Shown here in pieces: positions 1-9,116 of a stretch of 64,000 bases of DNA; position 1 is the first letter of the stretch, and each line of letters begins with the position of its first letter. The stretch is from NCBI RefSeq assembly GCF_039536205.1, contig NZ_BAAAYL010000001.1, positions 992,001 to 1,056,000 of the forward strand. Reading direction: 5' to 3'. Position numbers and translations under genes: made by a program. This DNA comes from Streptomyces sannanensis (GTDB lineage: Bacteria; Actinomycetota; Actinomycetes; Streptomycetales; Streptomycetaceae). A model generated the notes under the pieces. The model did no database searches. It was not told the origin of the DNA and worked only from the letters and a program-made list of their open reading frames with translations.

Positions 1-57
1 CGGGACGGGGGAGCATCCGTATGCGCGGCGGCGCTGGTGGTGCGGGTGGTCCGAGCG

Positions 58-1260
58 TCACCAGGCCACCGGAAGGACCGCCGGACGGCGGAACGCCATT
101 CCCGAAACCCACCGCAGCTCCTCCGTCGGCACCGCGAGGCGCAGCCCGGGGAAGCGGTCGAGCAGGCCCTCCAGGGCCAGCTGCAGCTCCATCCGGCCGA
201 GCTGCGCGCCCAGGCAGTGGTGCAGGCCGTGGCCGAAGGTCAGGTGCGGGTTGGCCGCGCGGGCCAGGTCGACCTCCTCCGCCCGGTCGAACACCTCCTC
301 GTCCCGGTTGGCCGAGGTGATCGCCGGCAGCACCGCCTCGCCCTTGCGGATCAGTGCCCCGCCGAGCTCCACGTCCTCGGTGGCGATGCGCATGGCGCCG
401 GCTCCCCCGCCCGCCACCGAGTAGCGCAGCAGTTCCTCGACGGCGCCCGGCACCAGCGTGCGGTCGGCGAGCAGCTGCCGCCACAGCTCCGGTTCGCGCA
501 GCAGCGTGATCAGCGCCCCGACCAGCTCGCCGGTGGTGGCGTGGTACCCGGCCACCAGCAGGGTGTGGCCGAAGGCGAGCAGCTCCTCCTCGGAGAGCCG
601 GTCGCCGTCCTCCTCGCGGGCCTCGATGAGATGGGTGAGCAGATCGTCCGCCGGCTGCTTCGCCTTGGCGGCGATCAGCTCCCCGAGGTAGCCGTTCAGG
701 CCGCGCCGGGCCTCCATCACTTCCTCCGGCGTGTGGGCCGATATGGAGAGCATCACGTCCGACCAGACCCGGAACCGGTCCTGGTCGGCGAGCGGCACCC
801 CGAGCAGCTCGCAGATGACGGTGATCGGCAGCGGCTGGGCCAGGTGCGCGATCAGGTCGGCGGGCGCCCCCTGCTTCGCCATCGCGTCGAGGAGCCGGTC
901 GGTGATCTCCTTCACGTGCGGGCGCATGCTCTCGATGTGCCGGGCGGTGAAGGCGCGGGCGACCAGCTTGCGCAGCCGGGTGTGCTCCGGCGGGTCCATG
1001 GTGAACAGCGACTTGGACCCCTTGGCGACCGGCAGCAGCCGGGGGGCGTCAGGGGCGGTCAGCGCCGCCTTGCTGAACCGCGGGTCGGCGAGCACCTGGC
1101 GCACGTGCTCGTAGCGCGTCACCAGCCAGGCCCGGTGTCCGGTCGGCAGCGTCACCGGCGCCACCGGCTCCGAGGTGCGCAGCTCGGCGTAGGCCGGCGC
1201 CGGCCGGAGCGGGTCGGGGACGGGCAGGGGGTAGGTGCGCTCGGGGCTGTCGGCGGTCAT
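58..1260 (-). CDS. Cytochrome P450 monooxygenase
   Basis: 400-residue bacterial class I P450, probably a late oxidation enzyme of the polyketide pathway. The haem-binding loop FGHGLHHCLGAQ puts the ligand cysteine at residue 349, and the ExxR helix is visible as EELLR. The I-helix reads AGYHATTG (residues 237-244), with His where most family members have Glu or Asp, so proton delivery may be atypical. ATG start with AAGGAGG just upstream. It is the last gene of a minus-strand series but is separated from the preceding gene by 137 bases holding a hairpin. No ferredoxin gene is visible; one could lie left of the window. Substrate unknown. Confidence 0.93.
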   Translation of the reverse strand: MTADSPERTYPLPVPDPLRPAPAYAELRTSEPVAPVTLPTGHRAWLVTRYEHVRQVLADPRFSKAALTAPDAPRLLPVAKGSKSLFTMDPPEHTRLRKLVARAFTARHIESMRPHVKEITDRLLDAMAKQGAPADLIAHLAQPLPITVICELLGVPLADQDRFRVWSDVMLSISAHTPEEVMEARRGLNGYLGELIAAKAKQPADDLLTHLIEAREEDGDRLSEEELLAFGHTLLVAGYHATTGELVGALITLLREPELWRQLLADRTLVPGAVEELLRYSVAGGGAGAMRIATEDVELGGALIRKGEAVLPAITSANRDEEVFDRAEEVDLARAANPHLTFGHGLHHCLGAQLGRMELQLALEGLLDRFPGLRLAVPTEELRWVSGMAFRRPAVLPVAW

Positions 1261-1356
1261 GGGTCCTCCTTCTGAACGTGATCAAACGCGATCGGACGGG
1301 ATCGACGGGGTGCGCGTCAGGGGCGGTTCGGGCCGGCGGGCCGCCCGGACACGACG

Positions 1357-1384
1357 GACGCCGCTCCGCGAGCGGAACGGCGTC
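1357..1384 (-). terminator. Hairpin between the LLM oxidoreductase and P450 genes
   Basis: Two 12-base arms with one mismatch around a CGAG tetraloop, just past the stop of the upstream gene. There is no T-tract. It may attenuate transcription so that the P450 is expressed at a different level from the genes before it. Confidence 0.45.
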
Positions 1385-1397
1385 CCGTGACAGGGCC

Positions 1398-2243
1398 CTA
1401 CAGCACGGCGTCCGCGAGCCTGTCCAGCTGGTCGGTACCGGCGTCGCAGGGCACGAAGACGATCTCGTCGCAGCCGGCGTCCTGGTAGGCCGTCACGGCC
1501 GCCCGCAGCCGTTCCGGTTCGGTCAGCGCCATGGTGACGATCGACTCGGCGCGGCCGGAGAACGCGTAGTAGTCCATGAGATAGCGCTGGGCCAGCCACT
1601 CGGCCCGGGTGCCGAGCGAGAAGTACAGCAGGGTCATCAGGTGCGGGCGTCCGCTGCGGCCGTGCTTCCGCCAGGCGGCCTCCACCCGGTCGGCGTTGGC
1701 CCGGTACCCACTGGGCGAGCTGCCGCCCGCGATCCAGCCCCGGCCGTACCGCGCCGTCCTGCGGAAGGCGGCGCCGGACGTGCCCCCCAGGACCAGCGGC
1801 AGCTCGCCCTGGGGTGCCGGGCCGACGGCGCCGGGGCCTTCGGCCCGCCAGATCTCCCGCAGCTCCTCCAGCATCGTGTCGAGGACCTTGCCGCGGGCCG
1901 CGGGATCCACCCCCGACACCGTGAAGTCGTCGTCGCGGTTCCCCGCGGCGAGACCCAGCGTCAGCCGGCCGCCCGAGACGCGGTCGAGGGACGCCACCTG
2001 CTTGGCGAGCAGCGGGGTGTTGTTGCGGTACGGCGCGGTGAGCACCGTGGTGGCGAGACCGATCCGCCGGGTCACGGCCGCGGCCGCGGTCAGCGCCACC
2101 AGCGGGTCGTAGTTGTCGTACACCAGCCGGTCGAGCACGCCCAGGGTGGAGAAGCCGTGCTCCTCGGCGCGCCGGGCCCAGTCGGCGAGGCGTTCCCCCG
2201 CGGCCCCGGGGACGGCGGCGGGAAGGCCGACTCCGATCAGCAT
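1398..2243 (-). CDS. LLM-class F420-dependent oxidoreductase (first of two)
   Basis: 281-residue luciferase-like TIM-barrel protein. It carries the family pattern of an early GLATTVLTAPYRNN strand and SGGRLTLGLAAGNRDDDF, typical of F420-dependent Streptomyces enzymes. Such enzymes transfer hydride to or from pathway intermediates using F420, or use reduced FMN for oxygenation; the sequence does not settle which. Its ATG overlaps the stop of the glycosyltransferase gene by 7 bases, so translation is likely coupled. It is a distant paralogue of the gene at 3415-4449. Substrate unknown. Confidence 0.85.
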   Translation of the reverse strand: MLIGVGLPAAVPGAAGERLADWARRAEEHGFSTLGVLDRLVYDNYDPLVALTAAAAVTRRIGLATTVLTAPYRNNTPLLAKQVASLDRVSGGRLTLGLAAGNRDDDFTVSGVDPAARGKVLDTMLEELREIWRAEGPGAVGPAPQGELPLVLGGTSGAAFRRTARYGRGWIAGGSSPSGYRANADRVEAAWRKHGRSGRPHLMTLLYFSLGTRAEWLAQRYLMDYYAFSGRAESIVTMALTEPERLRAAVTAYQDAGCDEIVFVPCDAGTDQLDRLADAVL

Positions 2244-3418
2244 GGCCCCCCTCCCCCGGCGAACTCGGCGAGCTGCCGTGCGACCTGGGCCGGTGCCGGT
2301 CTCCGGTCGTTCTCGGCCCGCACCTCCTCGGCGGCCTTGCGGTACGAGGGCTCCTCCAGGAGCCGGAGGACCGCCTCCCGGATGCCGGCGGCATCGGCCC
2401 CGGCTCGGGGAAGGGAGATCCCGGCCCCGGTCGCGGCGAACCGCTCGGCGTTGAAGGTGTGGTCGATCAGCTGCGGCACCACCAGCTGCGGCAGACCGTG
2501 GGCGAGCCCGGTCAGGATGGTGCCGGCCCCGCCGTGGGCGACCACCAGGTCGCAGTGCGGCAGGACGCAGTGCAGCGGCACCGACTCGATCACCTTGGCC
2601 CGCTCGGGCAGGTCGCCGAGCAGGGGCCGCTGCTGTGCGGCGACCGCCACCACGATCCCGACGTCCAGCGCGTCGAGGGCGGCGACCACCTCGCCGGCGA
2701 GGAACAGCGACGCGTCGAGCCGGCCGACGGTCGTCCCCCAGGTCACGCAGACCCGGGGCCGCCGGCGTTCCGCCGGGGGCAGCGGCACGGGCACCCGTCC
2801 CGCGCCGTTGTACGGCAGGTAGCGCATCGGCCGGCGGTCGAGCGCGCCCGGGCGGGACTCCTCCGGCACCTGCATCGCGGCCGGGCAGAGGTCCACGGTC
2901 AGCGCCCCGAGGGTGTCCACCGCGTCCAGGCCGAAACGCGCGAGCAGGGGTGTCAGCTCCCGTCGTTCGGCCTCCAGGGTCGCCTGGCGGTGCATCAGGT
3001 CGGCGCCCCAGGGCATCCGTACCGCTCGGGCGCCGACCGCGGCGGCGGCGAGCGGCCCGGCGTACGCGGTGGGTTCGTGCACCACCAGGTCCGGCTGCCA
3101 GGCCCGCGCGAACGCCACCAGATCGTCCGCCATGGCGTCCGCGAGGTCGGCGAACAGCGACACCGCGCGCGGCCCCCGGCCGGGACTCCCGCTCGCCCGG
3201 CCGGGGATGTACGCGCGGAAGCGGGCCACCGCGTCGAGGTCACGGCCGACCTGGACGAAGGGCAGCCCGGCAGCGGTGACCTGCGCCTCGATGCCGGGCG
3301 GCGCCGCCACCCGCACCTCGTGGCCCGCCGCCCGCAGCGCCCAGGCCAGCGGGACCATCGGGTAGAAGTGGGTCGGCCACGCCCAGCTCACGAACAGCAC
3401 GCGCATCGGTCGGCTCAC
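2237..3418 (-). CDS. GT1-family glycosyltransferase
   Basis: 393 residues with the GT-B fold of antibiotic glycosyltransferases. The N-terminus MRVLFVSWAWPTHFYPMVPL is the acceptor-domain signature. The C-terminal nucleotide-sugar loop HGGAGTILTGLAHGLPQLVVPQ is intact, including the HGGAGT motif. It probably attaches a sugar to the polyketide. No NDP-deoxysugar genes are present in the window, so the donor is either a common sugar or made by genes beyond the left edge. Both ends overlap neighbouring genes (4 and 7 bases), which places it firmly in the operon. Confidence 0.9.
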   Translation of the reverse strand: MSRPMRVLFVSWAWPTHFYPMVPLAWALRAAGHEVRVAAPPGIEAQVTAAGLPFVQVGRDLDAVARFRAYIPGRASGSPGRGPRAVSLFADLADAMADDLVAFARAWQPDLVVHEPTAYAGPLAAAAVGARAVRMPWGADLMHRQATLEAERRELTPLLARFGLDAVDTLGALTVDLCPAAMQVPEESRPGALDRRPMRYLPYNGAGRVPVPLPPAERRRPRVCVTWGTTVGRLDASLFLAGEVVAALDALDVGIVVAVAAQQRPLLGDLPERAKVIESVPLHCVLPHCDLVVAHGGAGTILTGLAHGLPQLVVPQLIDHTFNAERFAATGAGISLPRAGADAAGIREAVLRLLEEPSYRKAAEEVRAENDRRPAPAQVARQLAEFAGGGGPC

Positions 3419-4449
3419 CCCTCCCGCCCGGACAGACCGGCCTCGCGGTGGGCCCGGGCCACCGTCTCCATGACGGCGGTCCGCTGCTCCGGGGTGCCGG
3501 CGTACGGCGAGATGCCCAGGGTGGTGACCCCGGCGGCCGCGTACTCGGTCAGGCGGCGGGAGATCCGGGCCGGCGGGCCGAGCAGCGAGGTGGAGTCGAT
3601 GAACTCCAGGGGCACCGCGTCGGCCGCGCCCTGGAGGTCACCGGCCTGGAAGCGGTCCTGCACCTGCTCGGCCGCCGCCTCGTACCCCATCTGCCGGGCG
3701 AGCCGGAAGTAGAAGTTGCTCTCCCGGTCGCCGAGGCTCATGAACCGGGCGACGTACGGCCGGATCGGCGCGGCGGCCGCCCGGACGTCCTCGCCGACCG
3801 CGGCCGGAGCGGACACGAAGGCGTCGAAGCCGTCGTGGTCCCGGCCGGCCCGATGCCGGCCGGTGCGCACCGCGTCGAGCGCCTGCTTGGCGTGCTCGGG
3901 GCTGCAGAACACGCCCACCCAGCCGTCGGCGATCTCCCCGGCCAGTTCCAGACTGCGGGTGCCGACCGCCGCCAGGTAGACCGGCAGGTCGCTCCTGACG
4001 GGCCCCGGGAGGCGGAAGGCGCCGGCCTCGCTGCCCGGCAGCGGGAGGGCGTAGTGCCGTCCCTCGTACGTCACCGGCTCCTGCGCCAGGGTGCGGCGCA
4101 CGACGTCGACGTACTCGCGGGTCCTGGCGAGCGGCCGGGCGAACGGGGCGCCGTGCCAGCCCTCGGTGACATGGCCGTTGGAGATGCCGAGGCCGAGCCG
4201 GAACCGCCCGCCCGACAGGCCGTCCAGCGTCGCCGCGGCCAGCGCCATGGCGACCGGGGTCCGCGCCGGGATCTGGATGACCGTGGACAGCAGGCCGATC
4301 CGGCTGGTCCGTGCGGCCACCCAGCCGAGCACCGAGATCGCGTCGGAGCGGAAGCCCTCCGGGGCCGCGGCGACGTCGAAGCCGAGCCGCTCGGCCTCCT
4401 GCGCCGTGCGGCCGCAGTCCTCGGGGACGAGGTTGATCCCCAGTCGCAT
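3415..4449 (-). CDS. LLM-class F420-dependent oxidoreductase (second of two)
   Basis: 344-residue luciferase-like monooxygenase/F420 reductase family protein. The core pattern SGGRFRLGLGISNG and the downstream GWVGVF region fit the LLM class. Longer than its paralogue at 1398-2243 and with clearly different sequence, so the two probably act on different substrates. It follows the methyltransferase gene after 7 bases and its stop overlaps the start of the glycosyltransferase gene. F420 use is inferred from family resemblance rather than from a diagnostic residue. Confidence 0.85.
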   Translation of the reverse strand: MRLGINLVPEDCGRTAQEAERLGFDVAAAPEGFRSDAISVLGWVAARTSRIGLLSTVIQIPARTPVAMALAAATLDGLSGGRFRLGLGISNGHVTEGWHGAPFARPLARTREYVDVVRRTLAQEPVTYEGRHYALPLPGSEAGAFRLPGPVRSDLPVYLAAVGTRSLELAGEIADGWVGVFCSPEHAKQALDAVRTGRHRAGRDHDGFDAFVSAPAAVGEDVRAAAAPIRPYVARFMSLGDRESNFYFRLARQMGYEAAAEQVQDRFQAGDLQGAADAVPLEFIDSTSLLGPPARISRRLTEYAAAGVTTLGISPYAGTPEQRTAVMETVARAHREAGLSGREG

Positions 4450-4456
4450 GGCGGGG

Positions 4457-5482
4457 TCACCCTTCCCTGTGGCCGATGACCAGCGAGTCGGTGTTGCTCA
4501 GCACCTTCGCCTCGGTCCGGGCGAAGCCCGCCTCGGTCATCCAGCCGCGGCACTCCTCGACGGAGTACTCGGAGCCGCCGTGGGTGACGAGCAGCATGTC
4601 CAGGCTGATCAGCAGGTTGACCAGGTCGGCCGGCCGCTCGTCGACCATCCGGTCGTACACGAGCAGGGCACCGCCCGGCTCGACGGCCTCGTAAGCCTTG
4701 CGGATCAGGCCGAGGCGCTGCTCGGCGGACCAGTTGTGCAGCACGTGGCCCATGACCAGCACCTGGCCGGACGGCATCGGGTCCTTGAAGAAGTCGCCGC
4801 CGGTGAAGGAGATGCGGTCCTGGGTGCCGAGCCGCTTCATGTGGTCGTCGAAGGCGGGCGCGACGTGCGGCAGGTCGAAGACCCGGGCGGTCAGGTGCGG
4901 GTGCTCGGCGAGGAGCAGCGCGGAGAGGTTGCCGCGGGCGCCGCCGACGTCCACGAAGTCCGTGCGGCCCGCCCAGTCGAAGGCGGCGGCCAGCTTCGGG
5001 GCGACCTGGCTGTTGAGGGAGTCCATCATGGCGAGGAACTGGTCGAGGTGTTCCCGGCTGTCGGCCATCTGCGCGACGATGTCGCCGTCCTTGCCCTTCA
5101 CCTGGGGCTCGCCGGTGCGCAGCGCGTCGGTCAGGTGGGTCCAGGCCGGGTAGAGCATGTTGTTGGCACGCTCGAGGAAGCCGCCGGAGTAGGACGGCTT
5201 ACCGCGGTCCAGGAAGCGGTCGGCGGCAGCGCTGTTGCGGTAGCGGTCGCCGTCCGCCTCCAGTACGCCGAGCGTGACGAGCGCCGTGACGAAGTCGCGG
5301 CCGCCGCGCGGGTGCAGACCGACGGCGTCGGACAGCTCCGCCAGTGTGAGCGGCTTCGCGGCGAGCGTCGAGAAGACGTCCAGCTCCAGTGCGCTGAGCA
5401 GGATCTTGGCGTCGCAGAAGGCGGTACCGAGTCGGATGAGACCCTCGGGGCTGGACACATCCGCAGAAGTGTGAGTCGTCAC
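4457..5482 (-). CDS. SAM-dependent O-methyltransferase
   Basis: 341 residues if begun at the GTG at 5482, which has AGGAAAGGA upstream; longer readings run into the divergent promoter. The N-terminal half is the winged-helix dimerisation domain of small-molecule O-methyltransferases. The C-terminal half has the SAM loop FVDVGGARGN (the GxGxG equivalent), DLPHV and the GHVLHNW catalytic region with the base-like His. It resembles the TcmO/DmpM type that methylates phenols. First gene of the minus-strand tailoring operon, preceded by a candidate SARP box. It is the only small-molecule methyltransferase in the window. Confidence 0.92.
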   Translation of the reverse strand: MTTHTSADVSSPEGLIRLGTAFCDAKILLSALELDVFSTLAAKPLTLAELSDAVGLHPRGGRDFVTALVTLGVLEADGDRYRNSAAADRFLDRGKPSYSGGFLERANNMLYPAWTHLTDALRTGEPQVKGKDGDIVAQMADSREHLDQFLAMMDSLNSQVAPKLAAAFDWAGRTDFVDVGGARGNLSALLLAEHPHLTARVFDLPHVAPAFDDHMKRLGTQDRISFTGGDFFKDPMPSGQVLVMGHVLHNWSAEQRLGLIRKAYEAVEPGGALLVYDRMVDERPADLVNLLISLDMLLVTHGGSEYSVEECRGWMTEAGFARTEAKVLSNTDSLVIGHREG

Positions 5483-5517
5483 CGACAAGTCCTTTCTCCT
5501 GATGACGGGACGCGTGG

Positions 5518-5549
5518 ATGGTTCAGCACCGGCCTCGAAGCGCGCTGGA
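5518..5549 (-). promoter_or_regulatory. Candidate SARP-dependent promoter of the O-methyltransferase operon
   Basis: Read on the minus strand: heptamer TCCAGCG (5549-5543), then TCGAGGC (5538-5532) exactly 11 bases on, then 8 bases, then the -10 candidate AACCAT (5523-5518). This is the geometry known for ActII-ORF4 and related SARP activators. Confidence 0.6.
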
Positions 5550-5584
5550 GCCCGCTCCCGGCCCGCCCTCGAACCCCCGCGGGC

Positions 5585-5616
5585 ACCAGCGGAAATCGAG
5601 CACCGGACGGCACCAT
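5585..5616 (+). promoter_or_regulatory. Weaker candidate SARP promoter of the divergent reductase gene
   Basis: ACCAGCG (5585) and TCGAGCA (5596) are 11 bases apart, followed by 8 bases and CACCAT as a possible -10. The first heptamer is a poor match, so this is less certain than the divergent box. Confidence 0.4.
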
Positions 5617-5651
5617 CCGGGCCAGATGCCACCAGTGAGGGGAGAGACGTG

Positions 5652-6338
5652 ATGACCGATCGGCGCGTGGCGCTCGTCACCGGAGCCAACCGGGGTCTGG
5701 GCCGGGCGGTGGCCGCCGAACTGCTCGGCCGGGGGCTGCGGGTGGTGGTGACCGCGCGGGACGCCGCCGCCGCGGCCGCCACCGCCCGCGAACTGGGGCC
5801 GGACGCCGAGGGGTTCGCCCTCGACGTGACCAGCCCGAAGAGCGTCGACCGGGCCCGGGACGCCGTCGGACCGGTGGACGTCCTGGTCGGCAACGCCGGC
5901 GTGCTCCTGGAGGACGGCGCGGGCGACCCGCTGACGGTGCCGGTGGAGGTGGTGGAGCGGACGCTGACGGTGAACCTGCTCGGCTCCTGGCGGGTGGCGC
6001 AGGCCTTCGTCCCTGCCATGGTCGAACGCGGCTGGGGGCGGGTGGTGTTCGTCTCCAGCGGCACCGGCTCGTTCAGCAACGGCCTGTTCACCGGCAGCCC
6101 CGGCTACGCGGTCTCCAAGGCGGGGCTCAACGGGCTGACGCAGATGCTCGCGGCCGCCACCGAGGGCACCGGTGTCCTGGTGAACGCCGTCAACCCGGGC
6201 CCCACCCGGACCCGGATGATGCCGCACGGCCGGCGCACCGCCGGGGAGGCCGCCGTGGACGTCGCGGACGCGGCCCTGCTCCCGGACGACGGCCCTACCG
6301 GCACCTTCCGCCGGGGCGAGCAGGTGCTCGGCTGGTGA
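5652..6338 (+). CDS. Short-chain dehydrogenase/reductase
   Basis: 228-residue classical SDR. Cofactor loop TGANRGLG at residues 10-17, the structural NAG in VGNAG, and catalytic Ser with YAVSK (Tyr-x-x-x-Lys). The early Arg in TARD suggests NADPH. The ATG at 5652 is preceded by GAGGGGAGAG; an in-frame GTG lies directly before it. It stands alone between the divergent promoter and a G-rich spacer. Likely reduces a ketone on the polyketide or a sugar-bearing intermediate; the position cannot be assigned. Confidence 0.9.
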   Translation: MTDRRVALVTGANRGLGRAVAAELLGRGLRVVVTARDAAAAAATARELGPDAEGFALDVTSPKSVDRARDAVGPVDVLVGNAGVLLEDGAGDPLTVPVEVVERTLTVNLLGSWRVAQAFVPAMVERGWGRVVFVSSGTGSFSNGLFTGSPGYAVSKAGLNGLTQMLAAATEGTGVLVNAVNPGPTRTRMMPHGRRTAGEAAVDVADAALLPDDGPTGTFRRGEQVLGW

Positions 6339-6347
6339 CCCGCGGCC

Positions 6348-6392
6348 GGGGGCGGGGGTGGGGGTGGGCACGGGGCCGGGGGCGGGCATGGG
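6348..6392 (+). other. G-run tract with G-quadruplex potential
   Basis: Seven or more runs of three to five G on the plus strand, separated by one to four bases, directly after the reductase stop codon. On the RNA of the reductase gene this could fold as a stacked quadruplex. No protein is encoded here with any conviction. Confidence 0.4.
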
Positions 6393-6434
6393 ACCGAGCG
6401 CGGGAGCGGGACCCGGGGCAGGCTGGCTCAGGCC

Positions 6435-6466
6435 TTGAGTCTTCCTCGATGCGGTGTTGGAACGGT
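6435..6466 (+). promoter_or_regulatory. Candidate SARP-dependent promoter of the SAM-cassette operon
   Basis: TTGAGTC (6435) and TCGATGC (6446) are 11 bases apart; 8 bases later comes AACGGT (6461-6466) as the -10. The predicted transcript starts near 6473, ahead of a GAGGAG ribosome site and the ATG at 6506. Confidence 0.6.
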
Positions 6467-6505
6467 GCCCCGACCGAGCCGCCCCACCGACCGAGGAGTT
6501 TCGCC

Positions 6506-6850
6506 ATGGACCACGGCGCAGACGCGCGCCCGCCCTTCCGGGTACTGCTCAGGATGGAGATCCGCCCCGGCACGGAGCGGGAGTTCGAGCGCACCTGGCT
6601 CGAGATCGGCACCCGCATCGCCGCCGAGCCCGCCAACCTCGGCCAGTCCTTGGTACGCGACGTCGAGGACGGCGGCGTCTACTGGGTCATCACCGACTGG
6701 ACGGACGAGCCCGCCTTCCGGGCCTTCGAGCTCAGCGCCGCGCACGTCGACAACCGCCGCCGGCTCCAGCCGTTCCGTACCGGCGGCGAGATGCGCCTGA
6801 CACAGGTCGTCCACCGGCTCGACCCCGCCGCCGAGGCTCCCGTCCGCTGA
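6506..6850 (+). CDS. Antibiotic biosynthesis monooxygenase (ABM) family protein
   Basis: 114-residue ferredoxin-like protein of the small cofactor-free monooxygenase/cyclase type. It is a clear paralogue of the gene at 17871-18191: both share LRMEI-PG, FE-WLE, LGQSL and DW-DEP-FRAFE. TcmH-type members oxidise anthrones to quinones without a cofactor, and others help ring closure; the sequence cannot distinguish these. ATG at 6506 with GAGGAG eight bases upstream. First gene of the plus-strand operon that continues into metK. Confidence 0.82.
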   Translation: MDHGADARPPFRVLLRMEIRPGTEREFERTWLEIGTRIAAEPANLGQSLVRDVEDGGVYWVITDWTDEPAFRAFELSAAHVDNRRRLQPFRTGGEMRLTQVVHRLDPAAEAPVR

Positions 6851-6899
6851 CCGCCCGGCACCACTCCCACCAGGCCACCACACCCAAGGAGCATCTCTC

Positions 6900-8096
6900 G
6901 TGACACGTCGTCTGTTCACCTCGGAGTCGGTCACCGAGGGTCACCCCGACAAGATCGCCGACCGGATCAGCGACACGATCCTGGACGCGCTGCTCGCCCA
7001 GGACCCCCACTCCCGGGTCGCCGTGGAGACCCTGATCACCACGGGTCAGGTGCACGTCGCCGGCGAGGTCACCACGGCGGCGTACGCCGACATCGCGACG
7101 CTGGTCCGCGAGACCGTGCTGCGGATCGGCTACGACTCCTCCGCGAAGGGCTTCGACGGCGCCTCCTGCGGCGTCTCGGTGTCCATCGGGGCGCAGTCCC
7201 CGGACATCGCCCAGGGCGTCGACACCGCCTACGAGGCCCGGCAGGGCGACGAGGTGGACGACCTGGACCGGCAGGGCGCCGGCGACCAGGGCCTGATGTT
7301 CGGCTACGCCTGCGACGACACGCCGGAGCTGATGCCGCTGCCGATCTCCCTCGCGCACCGGCTCTCCCGCCGCCTCGCCGAGGTCCGGCACGACGGCACG
7401 CTGCCGTACCTCCGTCCGGACGGCAAGACGCAGGTCACCATCGAGTACGACGGCGACCGGCCGGTACGGCTCAACACCGTCGTGGTGTCCTCGCAGCACG
7501 CCGCCGACATCGACCTGGACTCGCTGCTGGCCCCCGACATCCGCGAACTCGTGGTGGAGCCGGTCCTCCAGGGGCTGCCGATCGACACAGAGGGCTACCG
7601 GCTGCTCGTCAACCCGACCGGGCGCTTCGAGGTCGGCGGCCCGATGGGCGATGCCGGTCTCACCGGCCGAAAGATCATCGTCGACACGTACGGCGGCATG
7701 GCCCGCCACGGTGGCGGCGCCTTCTCCGGCAAGGACCCGTCGAAGGTGGACCGCTCGGCGGCGTACGCGATGCGCTGGGTCGCCAAGAACGTCGTCGCCG
7801 CCGGGCTCGCCAAGCGCTGCGAGGTGCAGGTCGCGTACGCGATCGGCAAGGCCGAGCCGGTCGGTCTCTTCGTCGAGACCTTCGGCACCGAGACCGCCCC
7901 GCTGGAGCGGATCCAGCACGCGGTCCTCCAGGTCTTCGACCTGCGGCCGGCGGCCATCATCCGCGACCTCGACCTGCTGCGACCGGTCTACGCCGAGACC
8001 GCCGCCTACGGCCACTTCGGCCGCGAGCTGCCGAAGTTCACCTGGGAGCGCACCGACCGCGCCCAGAAGCTGGCCGCCGCGGCGCGCGCCGTCTGA
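6900..8096 (+). CDS. metK: S-adenosylmethionine synthetase
   Basis: 398 residues, full length for MetK. The N-terminus has [12 protein letters not shown], the middle has [12 protein letters not shown] and the C-terminal third has [19 protein letters not shown], the methionine/ATP and metal-binding motifs. It makes SAM from methionine and ATP. GTG start; CCAAGGAG upstream. Its place inside a polyketide cluster, next to the other enzymes of the methyl cycle, marks it as a pathway-dedicated copy; a housekeeping metK is expected elsewhere in the genome. Confidence 0.98.
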   Translation: MTRRLFTSESVTEGHPDKIADRISDTILDALLAQDPHSRVAVETLITTGQVHVAGEVTTAAYADIATLVRETVLRIGYDSSAKGFDGASCGVSVSIGAQSPDIAQGVDTAYEARQGDEVDDLDRQGAGDQGLMFGYACDDTPELMPLPISLAHRLSRRLAEVRHDGTLPYLRPDGKTQVTIEYDGDRPVRLNTVVVSSQHAADIDLDSLLAPDIRELVVEPVLQGLPIDTEGYRLLVNPTGRFEVGGPMGDAGLTGRKIIVDTYGGMARHGGGAFSGKDPSKVDRSAAYAMRWVAKNVVAAGLAKRCEVQVAYAIGKAEPVGLFVETFGTETAPLERIQHAVLQVFDLRPAAIIRDLDLLRPVYAETAAYGHFGRELPKFTWERTDRAQKLAAAARAV

Positions 8097-8132
8097 CCAC
8101 CCGATCCCACCAAGGACCCGAGGAGGTGCCCG

Positions 8133-9116
8133 GTGCGTATCGCTGTCACCGGCTCGATCGCCACCGACCATCTGATGACCTTCCCCGGCCGGTTCGCCGA
8201 CCAGCTGCTCGCCGACCGTCTGGAGAACGTCTCCCTGTCCTTTCTCGCCGACCGTCTGGAGGTACGGCGCGGCGGGGTCGCGGCCAACATCGCCTTCGGG
8301 CTCGCCCGGCTCGGGCTCGGCCCCGTCCTGGTCGGGGTGGCCGGCCTCGACTTCGCCGACTACCAGGTGTGGCTGAAGCAGCACGGCGTGATCGTCGACC
8401 ACGTGCGGATCAGCGACGCCCTCCACACCGCGCGCTTCGTCTGCACCACGGACCTGGACCAGAACCAGATCGCCACCTTCTACGCCGGCGCCATGGCCGA
8501 GGCCCGCCTGATCGACCTGCGGGACGTCCTGGCCCGGGCCGGGCGCCTCGACCTCGTCCTGGTCTCGCCCGACGACCCCGAGGCGATGCGGCGGCACTCC
8601 CGCACCTGCCGCGAGCTCGGGGTCCCCTTCGCCGCCGACCCGTCGCAGCAGCTGGCGCGGCTCGACGGCGGGCAGGTGCGGGAACTGGTGGACGGGGCGC
8701 GCTTCCTGTTCACCAACGAGTACGAGACGGCCCTGCTCCTGGAGAAGAGCGGTTGGACGGAAGCCGAGGTGCTGTCCCGGGTCGGTACCTGGGTCACCAC
8801 CCTCGCGGCGGACGGCGTCGCCGTCCGGCGTGCCGGGCACCCCACGCTGACCGTGCCGGCCGTCCCGGCGCGCGAGGTCGCCGACCCGACCGGCGTCGGC
8901 GACGGCTTCCGGGCCGGCTTCCTCGCCGGGATCGCCCGGGACTGGCCCCTCGAGCGGTCCGCGCGACTCGGGTGCGCCCTGGCCACCACCGTCCTCGAGT
9001 CGGTCGGCACGCAGGAATACGCGCTGTCCGCGGCGGGCCTGCTGGACCGCGTGGCCGCCGCCTACGGCTCGGACGCGGCCGCCGCGATCGCACCGGGACT
9101 CACGGGGGTGGCGTGA
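8133..9116 (+). CDS. Adenosine kinase-type PfkB sugar kinase
   Basis: 327-residue ribokinase-fold (PfkB) kinase. The anion-hole/catalytic signature DPTGVGDGFRAGFLAG lies near residues 252-267 with the catalytic Asp in GVGDG. Actinobacterial adenosine kinases belong to this group, and the location between metK and metH supports adenosine as substrate: it removes the adenosine released by AhcY and so pulls the reversible hydrolysis forward. GTG at 8133 follows a strong GAGGAGG. Its stop overlaps the metH start by one base. Confidence 0.88.
   Translation: MRIAVTGSIATDHLMTFPGRFADQLLADRLENVSLSFLADRLEVRRGGVAANIAFGLARLGLGPVLVGVAGLDFADYQVWLKQHGVIVDHVRISDALHTARFVCTTDLDQNQIATFYAGAMAEARLIDLRDVLARAGRLDLVLVSPDDPEAMRRHSRTCRELGVPFAADPSQQLARLDGGQVRELVDGARFLFTNEYETALLLEKSGWTEAEVLSRVGTWVTTLAADGVAVRRAGHPTLTVPAVPAREVADPTGVGDGFRAGFLAGIARDWPLERSARLGCALATTVLESVGTQEYALSAAGLLDRVAAAYGSDAAAAIAPGLTGVA

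Noticed and set aside
1..57. A gene at the left edge
   Set aside because: Only 57 bases are available after the P450 stop and no reading frame can be supported.
5483..6091. Extension of the O-methyltransferase upstream of 5482
   Set aside because: It runs antisense through the reductase gene and the divergent promoter and adds no known domain.
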